DNA of 64,000 nt from Roseomonas elaeocarpi (GTDB lineage: Bacteria > Pseudomonadota > Alphaproteobacteria > Acetobacterales > Acetobacteraceae): contig NZ_JBHLUN010000007.1 in NCBI RefSeq assembly GCF_042433915.1, positions 124,001-188,000 of the forward strand, in the 5' to 3' direction. This document shows positions 8,652-17,658 of the stretch, in pieces. Below the pieces are notes generated by a model. It saw only the letters and a list, made by a program, of their open reading frames with translations. It was not told where the DNA came from and did no database searches. Position 1 is the first letter of the stretch. Each line of letters opens with the position of its first letter. Both the position numbers and the translations under genes were made by a program.

Positions 8652-9758
8652 ATGCTCCTGCTGATCCCCGGCCCCGTTCAGACCGACCCGCGCGTGCGCG
8701 CCGCCATGGCGGTGGACATCGCCCCCTGGGACCTCGACTTCCGCGCCGAGTACGCCGCGCTGCGCGAAAAGATCACCGCCATCGCCGGCGGCATTCCGGG
8801 CGAGCACGTGACCCTGCCGCTTCAGGGTTCGGGCCACTTCATCGTCGAGGCCGCGATCCGCACCTTCATCCCCGAGGGTGGCCGCTTCGTGCTGCCGATG
8901 AATGGCACCTATGCCGACCGCATGTTCCGCCTGGCCACCGAGGCCGGCCGCGTGCCGGTGCCCATCGCGCTGCCCGACACCCGCCCCGTGACGGCAGAGG
9001 AGCTGGACGCGGCGCTGGCCGCGGCACCCGACGCCACGCACCTCTGCGCCGTGATCAGCGAGACCGGCACCGGCATCCTCAACGACCCGGAGGTGCTGGG
9101 CGCCGCTGCCCGCCGCGCCGGGCGCCGGCTGATCCTGGATGCGGTCAGCGCCTTCGGGGCCTGGCCCTTCCGCCTGGCCGACCATCCGGAGGTGGACGCG
9201 ATCACCTTCACCTCCAACAAGTGCCTCGAAGGCATGCCGGGCTTCGCCTTCGCCGTCTGCCCGACGGAGCGCACCCGCGCCCGGCTGGGCAAGGCCAACA
9301 GCTGGAGCTTCGACCTCGCCGACGTGCTGGTGAGCGGCGAGCGCGCGCCCGGTTCCTCCCGCTTCACGCCGGCGGTGCAGGTGCTGCATTCCTTCGGCAA
9401 CGCGATCGAGCTCTACGAGGCCGAAGGCGGCCAGCCCGCGCGGCTCGCCCGCTACCAGGAGAACATGCGGATCCTGCGCGCAGGCATGGAGGCGCTGGGC
9501 ATCCGCCCTTACCTCGCGCCTGAGAACCAGGGCCCGGTGATCGGCATCTTCCACCAGCCCGGCGGCAATTTCGCGTTGCAGCCCTTCGTGGACGCGCTGA
9601 AGCGCCGCGGCGTGCTGATCTCGAACTTCTTCAACACGAAGGAGCCGACCTTCCGCGTCGGCACCATCGGCGCCGTCACGCCCGACGACATGCGCCGCGC
9701 CGTGGCCGCGATCGGCGAAGCGCTGCGGGAACTGGACGCGCTGCCCAAGGCCGCCTGA
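8652..9758 (+). CDS. phnW: 2-aminoethylphosphonate--pyruvate transaminase
   Basis: 368 residues, a PLP-dependent class-V aminotransferase that converts 2-aminoethylphosphonate and pyruvate to phosphonoacetaldehyde and alanine. It starts with the family signature LLLIPGPVQTDPRV, has LPLQGSGHF (about residues 55-63), SETGTGILN and DAVSAFG. The Schiff-base lysine lies in TSNKCLEGMPGF (K190), followed by the C-terminal FRVGTIG. The ATG at 8652 is chosen because the family begins right before LLLIPGP; an upstream ATG at 8562 adds 30 unrelated residues. The usual partners phnX or phnA/phnY are not next to it. Alanine-glyoxylate-type activity is the main alternative. Confidence 0.8.
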   Translation: MLLLIPGPVQTDPRVRAAMAVDIAPWDLDFRAEYAALREKITAIAGGIPGEHVTLPLQGSGHFIVEAAIRTFIPEGGRFVLPMNGTYADRMFRLATEAGRVPVPIALPDTRPVTAEELDAALAAAPDATHLCAVISETGTGILNDPEVLGAAARRAGRRLILDAVSAFGAWPFRLADHPEVDAITFTSNKCLEGMPGFAFAVCPTERTRARLGKANSWSFDLADVLVSGERAPGSSRFTPAVQVLHSFGNAIELYEAEGGQPARLARYQENMRILRAGMEALGIRPYLAPENQGPVIGIFHQPGGNFALQPFVDALKRRGVLISNFFNTKEPTFRVGTIGAVTPDDMRRAVAAIGEALRELDALPKAA

Positions 9759-9788
9759 GGTCGCGGCGGCGCTCCGGCAACCGCTCGC

Positions 9789-9803
9789 CCCGGCGGCGCC
9801 GGG
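9789..9803. terminator. Short GC hairpin between convergent phnW and 2-hydroxyacid dehydrogenase
   Basis: CCCGGC-GGC-GCCGGG (9789-9803) lies between the two convergent stop codons, with no T-run. It may help end transcription from either side. It is a weak call in DNA this GC-rich. Confidence 0.3.
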
Positions 9804-9827
9804 AACCGCGCCCCGCCTCAGCCCGCC

Positions 9828-10823
9828 TCAGCCCGCCACGGCGTGCAGCGGCACGCCCGTGCGCGCGAAGTGGTCGAGGTTAGCAACCGTGGTCTCGGCG
9901 ATGGCGCGCAGCGCCTCGGCGGTGAAGAAGCCCTGGTGACCGGTGATCAGCACGTTGGGAAAGGTCAGCAGCCGCGCGAAGACGTCGTCCGCGATGGCCC
10001 GGTCCGACAGGTCGCGGAAGAACAGCTGCGCTTCTTCCTCGTAGACGTCGATGCCCAGCGCGCCGAGCTGCCCGGTCTTGAGCGCCTCGATCACCGCCGG
10101 CGTGTCGATCAGCGCGCCGCGGCTGGTGTTGATCAGCACCGCGCCCCAGCGCATCCCGACCATCGCCGCGGCGTCGATCATGTGGCGCGTCGCGGGCGTC
10201 AGCGGGCAGTGCAGCGTTACCACCGAGGACGCCGCCAGCAGCTCATCCACCGGCACGTAGCGGGCGCCCATCGCCACGCAGTCCGGGTCGGGGAAGGGGT
10301 CGTGCGCCAGGACCTCGCAGCCCAGGCCCTGGGCCAGGATGCGCACCATCACCTTGCCGATCTGCCCGGTGCCCACCACGCCCACGGTCTTGCCGTGCAG
10401 GTCGAAGCCCAGCAGCCCTTCCAGCGCGAAATTGCCTTCCCGCACCCGGTTGTGCGCCCGGTGGATGCGACGGTTGAGCGCCAGCAGCAGCGCCAGCGCG
10501 TGTTCCGCCACCGCGTGCGGCGAATAGGCCGGCACCCGCCCGACCGCGATGCCCAACCGTGCCGCTTCCACGAGGTCCACGTTGTTGAAGCCGGCGCAGC
10601 GCAGCGCCACCAGCCGCACGCCGCCCTCGCGCAACTGTTCGAGCACCGCGGCGTCGAGCGTGTCGTTGACGAAGGCGCAGACCGCCTCCGAGCCCGCCGC
10701 CAGCGCCGCCGTTTCGGCCGAGAGCCGGGGTTCCAGGAAGCGCAGCGCATGCCCGCCCGCGGCAGCGGCTTCCGTCAGGAAGCGCCGGTCATAGGGCTCG
10801 GTGCTGAAAACGGTGACCTGCAT
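9828..10823 (-). CDS. ldhA: D-lactate dehydrogenase-like 2-hydroxyacid dehydrogenase
   Basis: 331 residues, an NAD-dependent D-isomer-specific 2-hydroxyacid dehydrogenase of the fermentative LdhA type. The N-terminus (VFSTEPYDRRFL) and CAGFNNVDL are LdhA-like. The Rossmann fold has VGVVGTGQIGKV. Catalytic positions are visible: Arg in INTSRGALIDT, Glu in GIDVYEEE, and His in LITGHQGFFT. It would interconvert pyruvate and D-lactate in the cytoplasm. It is convergent with phnW and probably a single-gene unit. Its upstream gap towards the DUF1289 gene is short (87 bases). Confidence 0.88.
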   Translation of the reverse strand: MQVTVFSTEPYDRRFLTEAAAAGGHALRFLEPRLSAETAALAAGSEAVCAFVNDTLDAAVLEQLREGGVRLVALRCAGFNNVDLVEAARLGIAVGRVPAYSPHAVAEHALALLLALNRRIHRAHNRVREGNFALEGLLGFDLHGKTVGVVGTGQIGKVMVRILAQGLGCEVLAHDPFPDPDCVAMGARYVPVDELLAASSVVTLHCPLTPATRHMIDAAAMVGMRWGAVLINTSRGALIDTPAVIEALKTGQLGALGIDVYEEEAQLFFRDLSDRAIADDVFARLLTFPNVLITGHQGFFTAEALRAIAETTVANLDHFARTGVPLHAVAG

Positions 10824-10910
10824 CGGCGGGCATCCCGGAAAGCGTGGCGGCGCACGGTGCAGAACGGTGCGCGCCGTTGCAACCTGGCATCCGGCCGGAC
10901 GCGCCGGACC

Positions 10911-11096
10911 TCAGCGCCGCCGCAGCCGCCCCGCCGCCCGCAGCGCCGCCATCCGGTCGCTTAAGCGGCGCCAGATGCCCGCCCGGGTTTCCGGGCGCCG
11001 CTTCCAGTCGCGGCAATCGCTGCGGGAACGGGCGCAGCCCAGGCACCAGCCGGTCTCGGGGTCGAAGCGGCACAAGCCGGTGCAGGGATTCTTCAA
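10911..11096 (-). CDS. DUF1289 protein
   Basis: About 61 residues. The core NPCTGLCRFDPETGWCLGC followed by WKRRPETRAGIWRRL is the DUF1289 pattern, with four cysteines spaced like a small metal-binding site. The function is unknown. The reading frame extends back to an ATG at 11228, but the 44 extra residues are Arg/Gly-rich and look untranslated. I prefer the TTG at 11096, directly before Lys-Asn-Pro-Cys, which has GGAG ten bases upstream. The start is therefore uncertain while the stop is firm. Confidence 0.75.
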   Translation of the reverse strand: MKNPCTGLCRFDPETGWCLGCARSRSDCRDWKRRPETRAGIWRRLSDRMAALRAAGRLRRR

Positions 11097-11321
11097 GGTG
11101 CGGCCACTCCTGGGGATGCGGGAGCGGCAGAGATGGGAACCGCGCCGCCCGCGGGAACCCGTGCCCGGCCGGACCCAGCCATCCGCCCGGCGCCTTCGCC
11201 CGTACCCGGGCCAACGGCCCCGCACCACCCGCTAGCGCGCTGTTGTCCCCCGCGCGGCGCGCGAACGGGCTAGAAGCCCTGGCCGCGCCGGGGCCCTGCC
11301 GGCGCGCATAAGGATCCTTCC

Positions 11322-14240
11322 GTGCCCAATCCCGAGAGCCGCCTGTTCCTGGCCGGCGACACTTCCGTGGCCGCCCAGGTCCGGGCTTTCGACTGGGAGG
11401 CGACCGCGCTGGGCCTGCCGGGGCGCTGGCCGCAGGCGCTCAAGACCCTGGTGGCCGTGCTGACCGCGGCGCAGCAGCCGATGTTCGTGGTCTGGGGCCC
11501 CGACCACACGCTGATCTACAACGAGCCCTATACCCAGGTGCTCGGCCGCAAGCATCCTGACGCCCTGGGCCGGTCCTTCCTCGAGGTCTGGAGCGAAATC
11601 CGCGCCGACCTGGAGCCCCTGTTCGAGGAAGTCTTCGTTCACGAGCGCCCGGTCCATGCCGACGACATCACGCTGATGATGGAGCGCAACGGCCACCGCG
11701 AGGAAACGCACTTCGCCTTCTCCTACACCCCCGTCCGGGACGACACCGGCAAGGTGGCCGGCTTCTTCTGCGCCTGCCTGGAAACCACGAAGCAGGTCTT
11801 TGCTGAGCGGCGCCAGCGCTTCCGCCTGGCGATGGAGGAAGGTTTGCACGGGCTGGAAACCCCCGACGAGATCGTGGGCGCCACCACGCGGCTGCTGGGC
11901 CGCTACCTCGGCGTCAGCCGCGTGGGCTTCGGCATCGTGGAGCCCGGGGACGAGAGCGTCGCGCTGCGCACCACCCATGCCGAGGGCGTCGCCCGGCTGG
12001 AAGGTGTTTTCCCCTTGGGCGACTTCGGGCCTGGGGTGATCGCCGCCCTGCGGGCCGGCAACACCGTGGTGCGCCCCGATGTCCAGGCCGGGCACGAGGG
12101 CAGGCCAGGGCTGTGGGAGCAGCTGGAAACCCGCGCCTACGTCGCCGTGCCGCTGATCCGCGACGGGCGCTTCCGCAACGTGCTCTACGTCAACCACCGG
12201 GAGCCGCGCGACTGGTCGGCCGACGACCGCACCATGATCGAGCACACGGCCGAGCGCATCTGGGAAGCGCTGGAGCGCGTCCGGGCCGAGGCGGCGTTGC
12301 GCGCCAGCGAGGCGCACCTGGCCGGCCTCTTCGCCCAGACCGGCGCGGGCTTCGCCGAAACCACCATCGACGGCCGCTTCCTGGCGGCCAATGACCATTA
12401 CTGCGAGCTGCTGGCCGTCCCGCGCGAGCGGCTGCTGGGCACGCGGCTGCGCGACGTCCTCCACCCCGAGGATGCCGCATCCACGCTGGAGATGCTGGAG
12501 CGGGTGGCAGGCAGCCGCCTGCCGGGCAGCGCCGAGGCGCGCGTGCTGCGCGGCGATGGCGGCGAGGTCTGGATCAACAATACCGTCAGCCTGATCTCGC
12601 TGCCGAACAAGGACGACACGCTGCTGCTGGTCGCCCTCGACATCACCGAGCGCCGGCGCTTCGAGGCGGAGCTCGCCGCCGCGCGCGACGCGGCCGAGGA
12701 GGCCAACCGCGCCAAGAGCACCTTTGTCGCCAACATGAGCCACGAGTTGCGCACGCCGCTCTCGGCCATCATCGGCTACAGCGAGATGCTGCAGGAGGAA
12801 CTGGCCGACGAGGGCGCCGGGCGCTTCGTGGCCGATGCCGGCAAGATCGAGAGCAGCGCCCGCCACCTGCTCGGCCTGATCAACGACATGCTCGACCTGA
12901 GCAAGATCGAGAGCGGCAAGATGGAGGTCTTCGCCGAACCCATCGAGATCGAGGCCATGGCGCGCGACGTGGCCTCCACCGCGGAAACCCTGGTGCGCCG
13001 GAAGCGGAACCGGCTGGTGGTCGATCTCGCGCCCGAACTCGGCACGATGCGCTCCGACGTCACCAAGATCCGCCAGATCCTGCTCAACCTGCTCAGCAAC
13101 GCCGCCAAGTTCACCGAGGACGGTGCCGTGACCCTGTCGGTCGCGCGCTCCGGCGAAGGCGCCGGCGCGGAGATCGTGTTCAGCGTGGCCGACCAGGGCA
13201 TCGGCATGACCGCGGAGCAGCTGGGCCGGCTCTTCCAGCGCTTCACCCAGGCGGATGCCTCCACCACCCGCCGCTTCGGCGGCACCGGCCTGGGCCTGTC
13301 GATCACCAAGGCCTTCACCACCATGCTGGGCGGCACGATCGCGGTGGAAAGCACGCCGGGCGAGGGCAGCCGCTTCACCGTGCGCCTGCCCGCGCAGTAC
13401 CAGGACGCCTCCCACGCCGAGGCCACGCGGGCGGCACTGCGGGGGCTGGCCGGCGGCGAGGAGGAGGGGGCGGGGGCCGGGCACAAGGGCACCGTGCTGG
13501 TGATCGACGACGACCCGGCCTACCAGGAGCTCGTGGCCCGCTTCCTGCGCCGCGAGGGCTACGAGGTCTGGACCGCGCGCGACGGGGTGTCCGGCCTGGC
13601 GGAGGCCCGGCGGCTGCGGCCCAAGGTGATCCTGCTCGACGTCACCATGCCGGGCATGGACGGCTGGGCCGTGCTGCGCAGCCTCAAGGAAGACGGGGAG
13701 CTGCGCGAGATCCCGGTGGTGATGGTCACCTTCATCAACGACAACGGCCTGGCCTCGGCGCTGGGTGCTGTGGAACACGTCACCAAGCCCGTGAAATGGG
13801 AAACGCTGCGCGGGGTGATGGACCGCTTCCGCGGCGTCGAGGGCGACGTGCTGGTGGTGGACGACAACGCCGACGCCCGCGCCCGCCTGCGCTCGGCGCT
13901 GGAGCGCGACGGCTGGACGGTGGCCGAGGCCGAGAACGGCCGCGACGCGCTGGAGCGGATCGCGGCCTCGCGCCCCAAGGTGATCCTGCTCGATCTCGAG
14001 ATGCCGGTGATGAACGGCTTCGCCTTTCTCCACTCCCTGCGCGACCAGCGGAGCTACGACGACGTGCCGGTGGTGGTGATCACCGCCCGCGACCTGTCGC
14101 GCGAGGACCGCGAAAGCCTCGCCGGTGCCGAGAAGGTGTTGAGCAAGGCGGAGATGAGCCTGCGCCGGCTGTCGCGCGAGCTGCTGGACGTCACGGGCGA
14201 CCGTCCGGACCGGCCAAACGCCCCGGACCCGGCAGCGTGA
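11322..14240 (+). CDS. Hybrid sensor histidine kinase with two receiver domains
   Basis: 972 residues with a GTG start after AAGGATCC. The domain order begins with an N-terminal PAS-like module (about 20-160, containing PMFVVWGPDHTLIYNEPY), then a GAF domain (about 165-325) and a PAS domain (about 330-445). The kinase core has H474 in the H-box SHELRTPLSAIIGY, the N-box LLNLLSNAAKF, and glycine boxes DQGIGM and GGTGLGLSI. Two receiver domains follow with phospho-acceptor aspartates D773 (ILLDVTMPGMDG) and D891 (ILLDLEMPVMNG). There is no membrane segment, so it senses a cytoplasmic signal. No response regulator or output gene is adjacent, so its pathway is unknown. Confidence 0.92.
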   Translation: MPNPESRLFLAGDTSVAAQVRAFDWEATALGLPGRWPQALKTLVAVLTAAQQPMFVVWGPDHTLIYNEPYTQVLGRKHPDALGRSFLEVWSEIRADLEPLFEEVFVHERPVHADDITLMMERNGHREETHFAFSYTPVRDDTGKVAGFFCACLETTKQVFAERRQRFRLAMEEGLHGLETPDEIVGATTRLLGRYLGVSRVGFGIVEPGDESVALRTTHAEGVARLEGVFPLGDFGPGVIAALRAGNTVVRPDVQAGHEGRPGLWEQLETRAYVAVPLIRDGRFRNVLYVNHREPRDWSADDRTMIEHTAERIWEALERVRAEAALRASEAHLAGLFAQTGAGFAETTIDGRFLAANDHYCELLAVPRERLLGTRLRDVLHPEDAASTLEMLERVAGSRLPGSAEARVLRGDGGEVWINNTVSLISLPNKDDTLLLVALDITERRRFEAELAAARDAAEEANRAKSTFVANMSHELRTPLSAIIGYSEMLQEELADEGAGRFVADAGKIESSARHLLGLINDMLDLSKIESGKMEVFAEPIEIEAMARDVASTAETLVRRKRNRLVVDLAPELGTMRSDVTKIRQILLNLLSNAAKFTEDGAVTLSVARSGEGAGAEIVFSVADQGIGMTAEQLGRLFQRFTQADASTTRRFGGTGLGLSITKAFTTMLGGTIAVESTPGEGSRFTVRLPAQYQDASHAEATRAALRGLAGGEEEGAGAGHKGTVLVIDDDPAYQELVARFLRREGYEVWTARDGVSGLAEARRLRPKVILLDVTMPGMDGWAVLRSLKEDGELREIPVVMVTFINDNGLASALGAVEHVTKPVKWETLRGVMDRFRGVEGDVLVVDDNADARARLRSALERDGWTVAEAENGRDALERIAASRPKVILLDLEMPVMNGFAFLHSLRDQRSYDDVPVVVITARDLSREDRESLAGAEKVLSKAEMSLRRLSRELLDVTGDRPDRPNAPDPAA

Positions 14241-14341
14241 CGCGGCCCCCACCGGCGCGGCGGCCCGCAACGCCCCGCCTTGCCCGCCGCGCCCCCGCGT
14301 CGTAACCGCGAGGAGAATTTTTCGGGGAGCCCGCGCGCCGC

Positions 14342-16006
14342 ATGTCCACCGACCTCGCCATCGCCCGTGCCGCCACCCTGCAACCGATCGCCGACATCGC
14401 CGCGCGCGCGGGCATCCCGGCCGAGGCGGTCGAGCCCTATGGCCGCTTCAAGGCCAAGCTCGACCCCGCGCGCATCCCCGACACCGGCCGGCGGGGCGCG
14501 CTGGTGCTGGTCACCGGCATCAACCCGACCGCCGCGGGCGAGGGCAAGACCACCACCACCGTCGGCCTGGGCGACGCGCTGAACAGCCTGGGCACCCGGA
14601 CGATGATCTGCCTGCGCGAGCCCTCGCTCGGCCCCTGCTTCGGCGTGAAGGGCGGCGCCACCGGCGGCGGGCGGGCGCAGGTCGCGCCGATGGAGGAGAT
14701 CAACCTCCACTTCACCGGCGACTTCCACGCCATCACCTCGGCCAACAACCTCCTGTCCGCGATGCTGGACAACCACCTGCACTGGGGCAACGAGCTCGGC
14801 CTCGACCCGCGCCGCATCACCTGGCGGCGGGCGATGGACATGAACGACCGCACCCTGCGTGACGTGGTGGCGGGGCTGGGCGGCACCGGCAACGGCATCC
14901 CGCGCGAGGACGGCTTCGACATCACCGTGGCGAGCGAGGTGATGGCGATCCTCTGCCTTGCCCGCGACCTCGCGGACCTGCAGGCGCGGCTGGGCCGCAT
15001 CATCGTGGGCCACCGCCGCGACGGATCGGCGGTGACGGCGGCCGACCTCAAGGCCGACGGCGCCATGGCGGCGCTGCTGCGCGACGCGATGTCGCCCAAC
15101 CTCGTGCAGACGCTGGAAGGCTCGCCCGCGCTGGTCCACGGCGGGCCCTTCGCCAACATCGCGCACGGCTGCAATTCCGTGGCCGCCACCACGCTGGGCC
15201 TGCGTCTCGCCGACGTGGTGGTGACGGAGGCGGGCTTCGGCGCCGACCTGGGTGCCGAGAAGTTCTGCGACATCAAGTGCCGGGTCGCCGGCCTCAGCCC
15301 CGCCGCCTGCGTGGTGGTGGCCACCGTGCGCGCGCTCAAGCTCAACGGCGGCGTGGGCCGCAAGGACCTCGACCGCGAGGACGTGGCCGCCCTGCGCCGC
15401 GGCATCCCCAACGTGGTGCGCCACGTCGAGAACATGCGCCGCTTCGGCCTGCCGGTGGTGGTGGCGCTGAACCACTTCACCTCCGACACCGAGGCGGAGG
15501 TCGCGGCGGTGCGCGAGGCACTGGCGCCGCTGGGCGTCGAGACCGTGCTCTGCACCCACTGGGCCGACGGCGCGGCGGGGGCGGCCGACCTCGCCCGCGC
15601 CGTCTCGGCGCTGATCGAGGGAGGCACCGCCCGCTTCGCGCCGATCTACGGCGACGAGCTGTCGCTGGAAGACAAGATCCGCACCGTGGCGCGCGAGATC
15701 TACCGTGCCTCGGCCGTGTCCTTCCCGCCCTCGGTCTCCGCCCGGCTGCGGCGCTTCGAGGAAGCGGGCTTCGGCCGCGTGCCGGTCTGTATCGCCAAGA
15801 CGCAGTATTCCTTCTCGGCCGACCCGGCGCTGCTGGGCGCGCCCACCGGCCACGTGCTGCCGGTGCGCGAGGTGCGGCTGAGTGCCGGTGCCGGCTTCGT
15901 GGTGGCGATCTGCGGCGACGTGATGACCATGCCGGGCCTGCCGCGCTCGCCCGCCGCCGAGCGCATCCACCTCGACGCCGAGGGCAATATCGAGGGGCTG
16001 TTCTGA
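14342..16006 (+). CDS. fhs: Formate--tetrahydrofolate ligase
   Basis: 554 residues, the full length of the family. It makes 10-formyl-THF from formate, THF and ATP, feeding one-carbon metabolism. It has the ATP-binding segment VTGINPTAAGEGKTTTTVGL, and ITWRRAMDMNDR, EAGFGADLGAEKFCDIKC, KLNGG and VPVCIAKTQYSFS, all characteristic of Fhs. No folD or ftfL partners are adjacent. The next gene follows after about 98 bases of short repeated CTGTCCC/GGGCTG-like words, so the two may be co-transcribed. Confidence 0.95.
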   Translation: MSTDLAIARAATLQPIADIAARAGIPAEAVEPYGRFKAKLDPARIPDTGRRGALVLVTGINPTAAGEGKTTTTVGLGDALNSLGTRTMICLREPSLGPCFGVKGGATGGGRAQVAPMEEINLHFTGDFHAITSANNLLSAMLDNHLHWGNELGLDPRRITWRRAMDMNDRTLRDVVAGLGGTGNGIPREDGFDITVASEVMAILCLARDLADLQARLGRIIVGHRRDGSAVTAADLKADGAMAALLRDAMSPNLVQTLEGSPALVHGGPFANIAHGCNSVAATTLGLRLADVVVTEAGFGADLGAEKFCDIKCRVAGLSPAACVVVATVRALKLNGGVGRKDLDREDVAALRRGIPNVVRHVENMRRFGLPVVVALNHFTSDTEAEVAAVREALAPLGVETVLCTHWADGAAGAADLARAVSALIEGGTARFAPIYGDELSLEDKIRTVAREIYRASAVSFPPSVSARLRRFEEAGFGRVPVCIAKTQYSFSADPALLGAPTGHVLPVREVRLSAGAGFVVAICGDVMTMPGLPRSPAAERIHLDAEGNIEGLF

Positions 16007-16104
16007 ATGGGGCGGCTGTCCCGGACCGGCTCGCAGCAGGCCTGGATGTCCCGACGGGGGCTGTCCCAAAAGGAGCTGCTCCGGCGCGGGCTGCCCCGGC
16101 GGGG

Positions 16105-17310
16105 GTGGCGCTGACCAAGGCGGAGCAGGCGCGGGCGTTGCTGGCGCAGGGCCTGGCGCGACACAATGCCGGTGACCTCGCGGCTGCGGAGGCGCTGTAC
16201 CGCCGGGCGCTTCGCCTTTCCCCCGGCGACCCCAACGCGCTGAACCTGCTGGGCGTGGCGGCCCGCCAGCGCGGCGACCTGGCGGAGGCCGTGCGCCTGA
16301 CCGGCGAGGCGCTGCAAACCCGCCCTGATTCCCCCGTCTTCCTCGCGGCCCATGGCGGCGCCCTGGCCGAGGCGGGCCAGGCGGAGCGCGCCGTGCCGGT
16401 GCTGCGCCGCGCCGTGGCCTTGCGCCCGGCGGACGCGCTGTCGCAGCGCAACCTCGGGCAGGCGCTGCTGGTGCTGGGCGATGCGGCCTCCGCGGTTTCG
16501 CCGCTGCGCACCGCCGCCTCGCTGATGCCCGAGCCCGAGAACCACCTCGCCCTGGCTTACGGTCTGCGCGAGGCGGGCGACGCCGCAGGCGCCGCCGCGG
16601 CCGCCCGCGCCGCGCTGGCGGGCGCCCCCGACGCCGTTGCGGCGCAGGCGCGTTTCCTCCTTGCCGCGCTGGGGACCGAGGCCGCGCCCGACCGCGCCCC
16701 CGCCAGCTACGTGCGCGAGCTGTTCGACCGCTACGCCCCGCGCTTCGACGCGCACCTGCAGGGCACGCTGAACTATCGCACGCCCGAGGCCCTGGCGGCG
16801 GCGCTGCGCGCGGCCGGCATCGCGGCGGAGGGCGCCGCGACGGTGCTGGACCTCGGCTGCGGCACCGGCCTGTCGGGCGCGGCGCTCCGTCCCTTCGCGG
16901 CGCGGCTGGAAGGGCTGGACCTGTCGCCCGGAATGCTGCGCGAGGCCGCGCGCGCCGGGCACTACGACGCGTTGCACGAGGCCGACCTGCTCGGCTTCCT
17001 ACCGGCGCATCCGGGGGCCTTCACGATCGTGGCGGCGGTGGACGTGCTGAACTACCTGGGCGATCTGACGACGGCCTTTCGCGGCATGGCCACCGCCCTG
17101 CAACCTGGCGGCGTCGCGGCCTTCAGCCTGGAAGTGGGCGAGGAGGCGCCCTACGCGCTGGGCGAGGGGATGCGCTTCCGCCATCACCCCACGCAGGCGC
17201 TGGCGCTGCTGGCCAGCGCGGGATTCCAGCTCCTCCTCCGCGAGGACACGGTGCTGCGGCAGGAAAAGGGACGCGACGTCGCCGGGCTGATCCTGGTGGC
17301 GCGCCGCTGA
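16105..17310 (+). CDS. TPR repeat-containing methyltransferase
   Basis: About 401 residues. The N-terminal half (to about 190) is built of tetratricopeptide repeats (AEALYRRALRLSPGDPNALNLLG, then two similar units). The C-terminal half is an S-adenosylmethionine methyltransferase with motif I VLDLGCGTGLSG and LEGLDLSPGMLREA. This architecture matches predicted methyltransferases of COG4976 type; the substrate is unknown. The frame is open well upstream into fhs without an ATG. The chosen GTG at 16105 starts just before the first TPR helix (TKAEQARALLAQG). The stretch between fhs and this start is low-complexity. Confidence 0.75.
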   Translation: MALTKAEQARALLAQGLARHNAGDLAAAEALYRRALRLSPGDPNALNLLGVAARQRGDLAEAVRLTGEALQTRPDSPVFLAAHGGALAEAGQAERAVPVLRRAVALRPADALSQRNLGQALLVLGDAASAVSPLRTAASLMPEPENHLALAYGLREAGDAAGAAAAARAALAGAPDAVAAQARFLLAALGTEAAPDRAPASYVRELFDRYAPRFDAHLQGTLNYRTPEALAAALRAAGIAAEGAATVLDLGCGTGLSGAALRPFAARLEGLDLSPGMLREAARAGHYDALHEADLLGFLPAHPGAFTIVAAVDVLNYLGDLTTAFRGMATALQPGGVAAFSLEVGEEAPYALGEGMRFRHHPTQALALLASAGFQLLLREDTVLRQEKGRDVAGLILVARR

Positions 17311-17346
17311 TTACTGGGGCGCGGTGGTGCGGCGTTGCACCGTCCC

Positions 17347-17606
17347 AGGGGAGAGAAGGAATTCTCTCCCCCGGACCCCCACTCATCTTTTTCCGGGACG
17401 CTGCCGCAGGAACGTTGAAAGCCCTCGCGGTACGATTGCCGCTGTCGCTGCTCAAAAGAATTAGAATTTGCTGTCAGTCCTGGCTGAACGGTTCCTCGCT
17501 CCGGCTCCATGAGCCGGAGCGCACGACGTTCGCCACGCTCTTGCGGCAGCGTCCCGAAAAAAGATGAGAGGGAGGGGTCCGGGGAGGGGGAGAATTCCTT
17601 CTCCCC
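17347..17606. repeat. Large imperfect inverted repeat (two ~65-base arms) in the gap between convergent genes
   Basis: The left arm (about 17347-17411) runs from GGGAGAGAAGGAATTCTC through CATCTTTTTCC to GGGACGCTGCCGCAGG. It recurs in reverse complement at about 17540-17606 with roughly 85% identity by eye. Between the arms is AT-richer DNA and a perfect 25-base hairpin at 17497-17521 (CGCTCCGGCTC-CAT-GAGCCGGAGCG). The whole fills most of the 348-base gap between the methyltransferase and flhG. It looks like two head-to-head copies of a dispersed intergenic element, and may also act as a two-way terminator. Confidence 0.75.
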
Positions 17607-17658
17607 TTCCCCGGGGCGCCACACGGGAACCTCCCAAACCGGAAACGAAACCCGACCT

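Noticed and set aside
10960..10970. TTAA at 10961 and other TTAA in coding DNA (35197, 44647, 51641, 53443 regions)
   Set aside because: No second half-site at a seven-base spacing and they are not at gene starts, so not CtrA boxes.
11232..14270. Minus-strand open frame of over 1000 codons across the histidine kinase gene
   Set aside because: It mirrors a well-supported kinase on the other strand and has composition typical of antisense frames in GC-rich DNA (many His, Gln, Val, Gly) with no domain. The same holds for the other long mirror frames (128-1954 minus, 2184-3950 minus, 3947-6067 minus, 14054-16069 minus, 19369-21795 plus).
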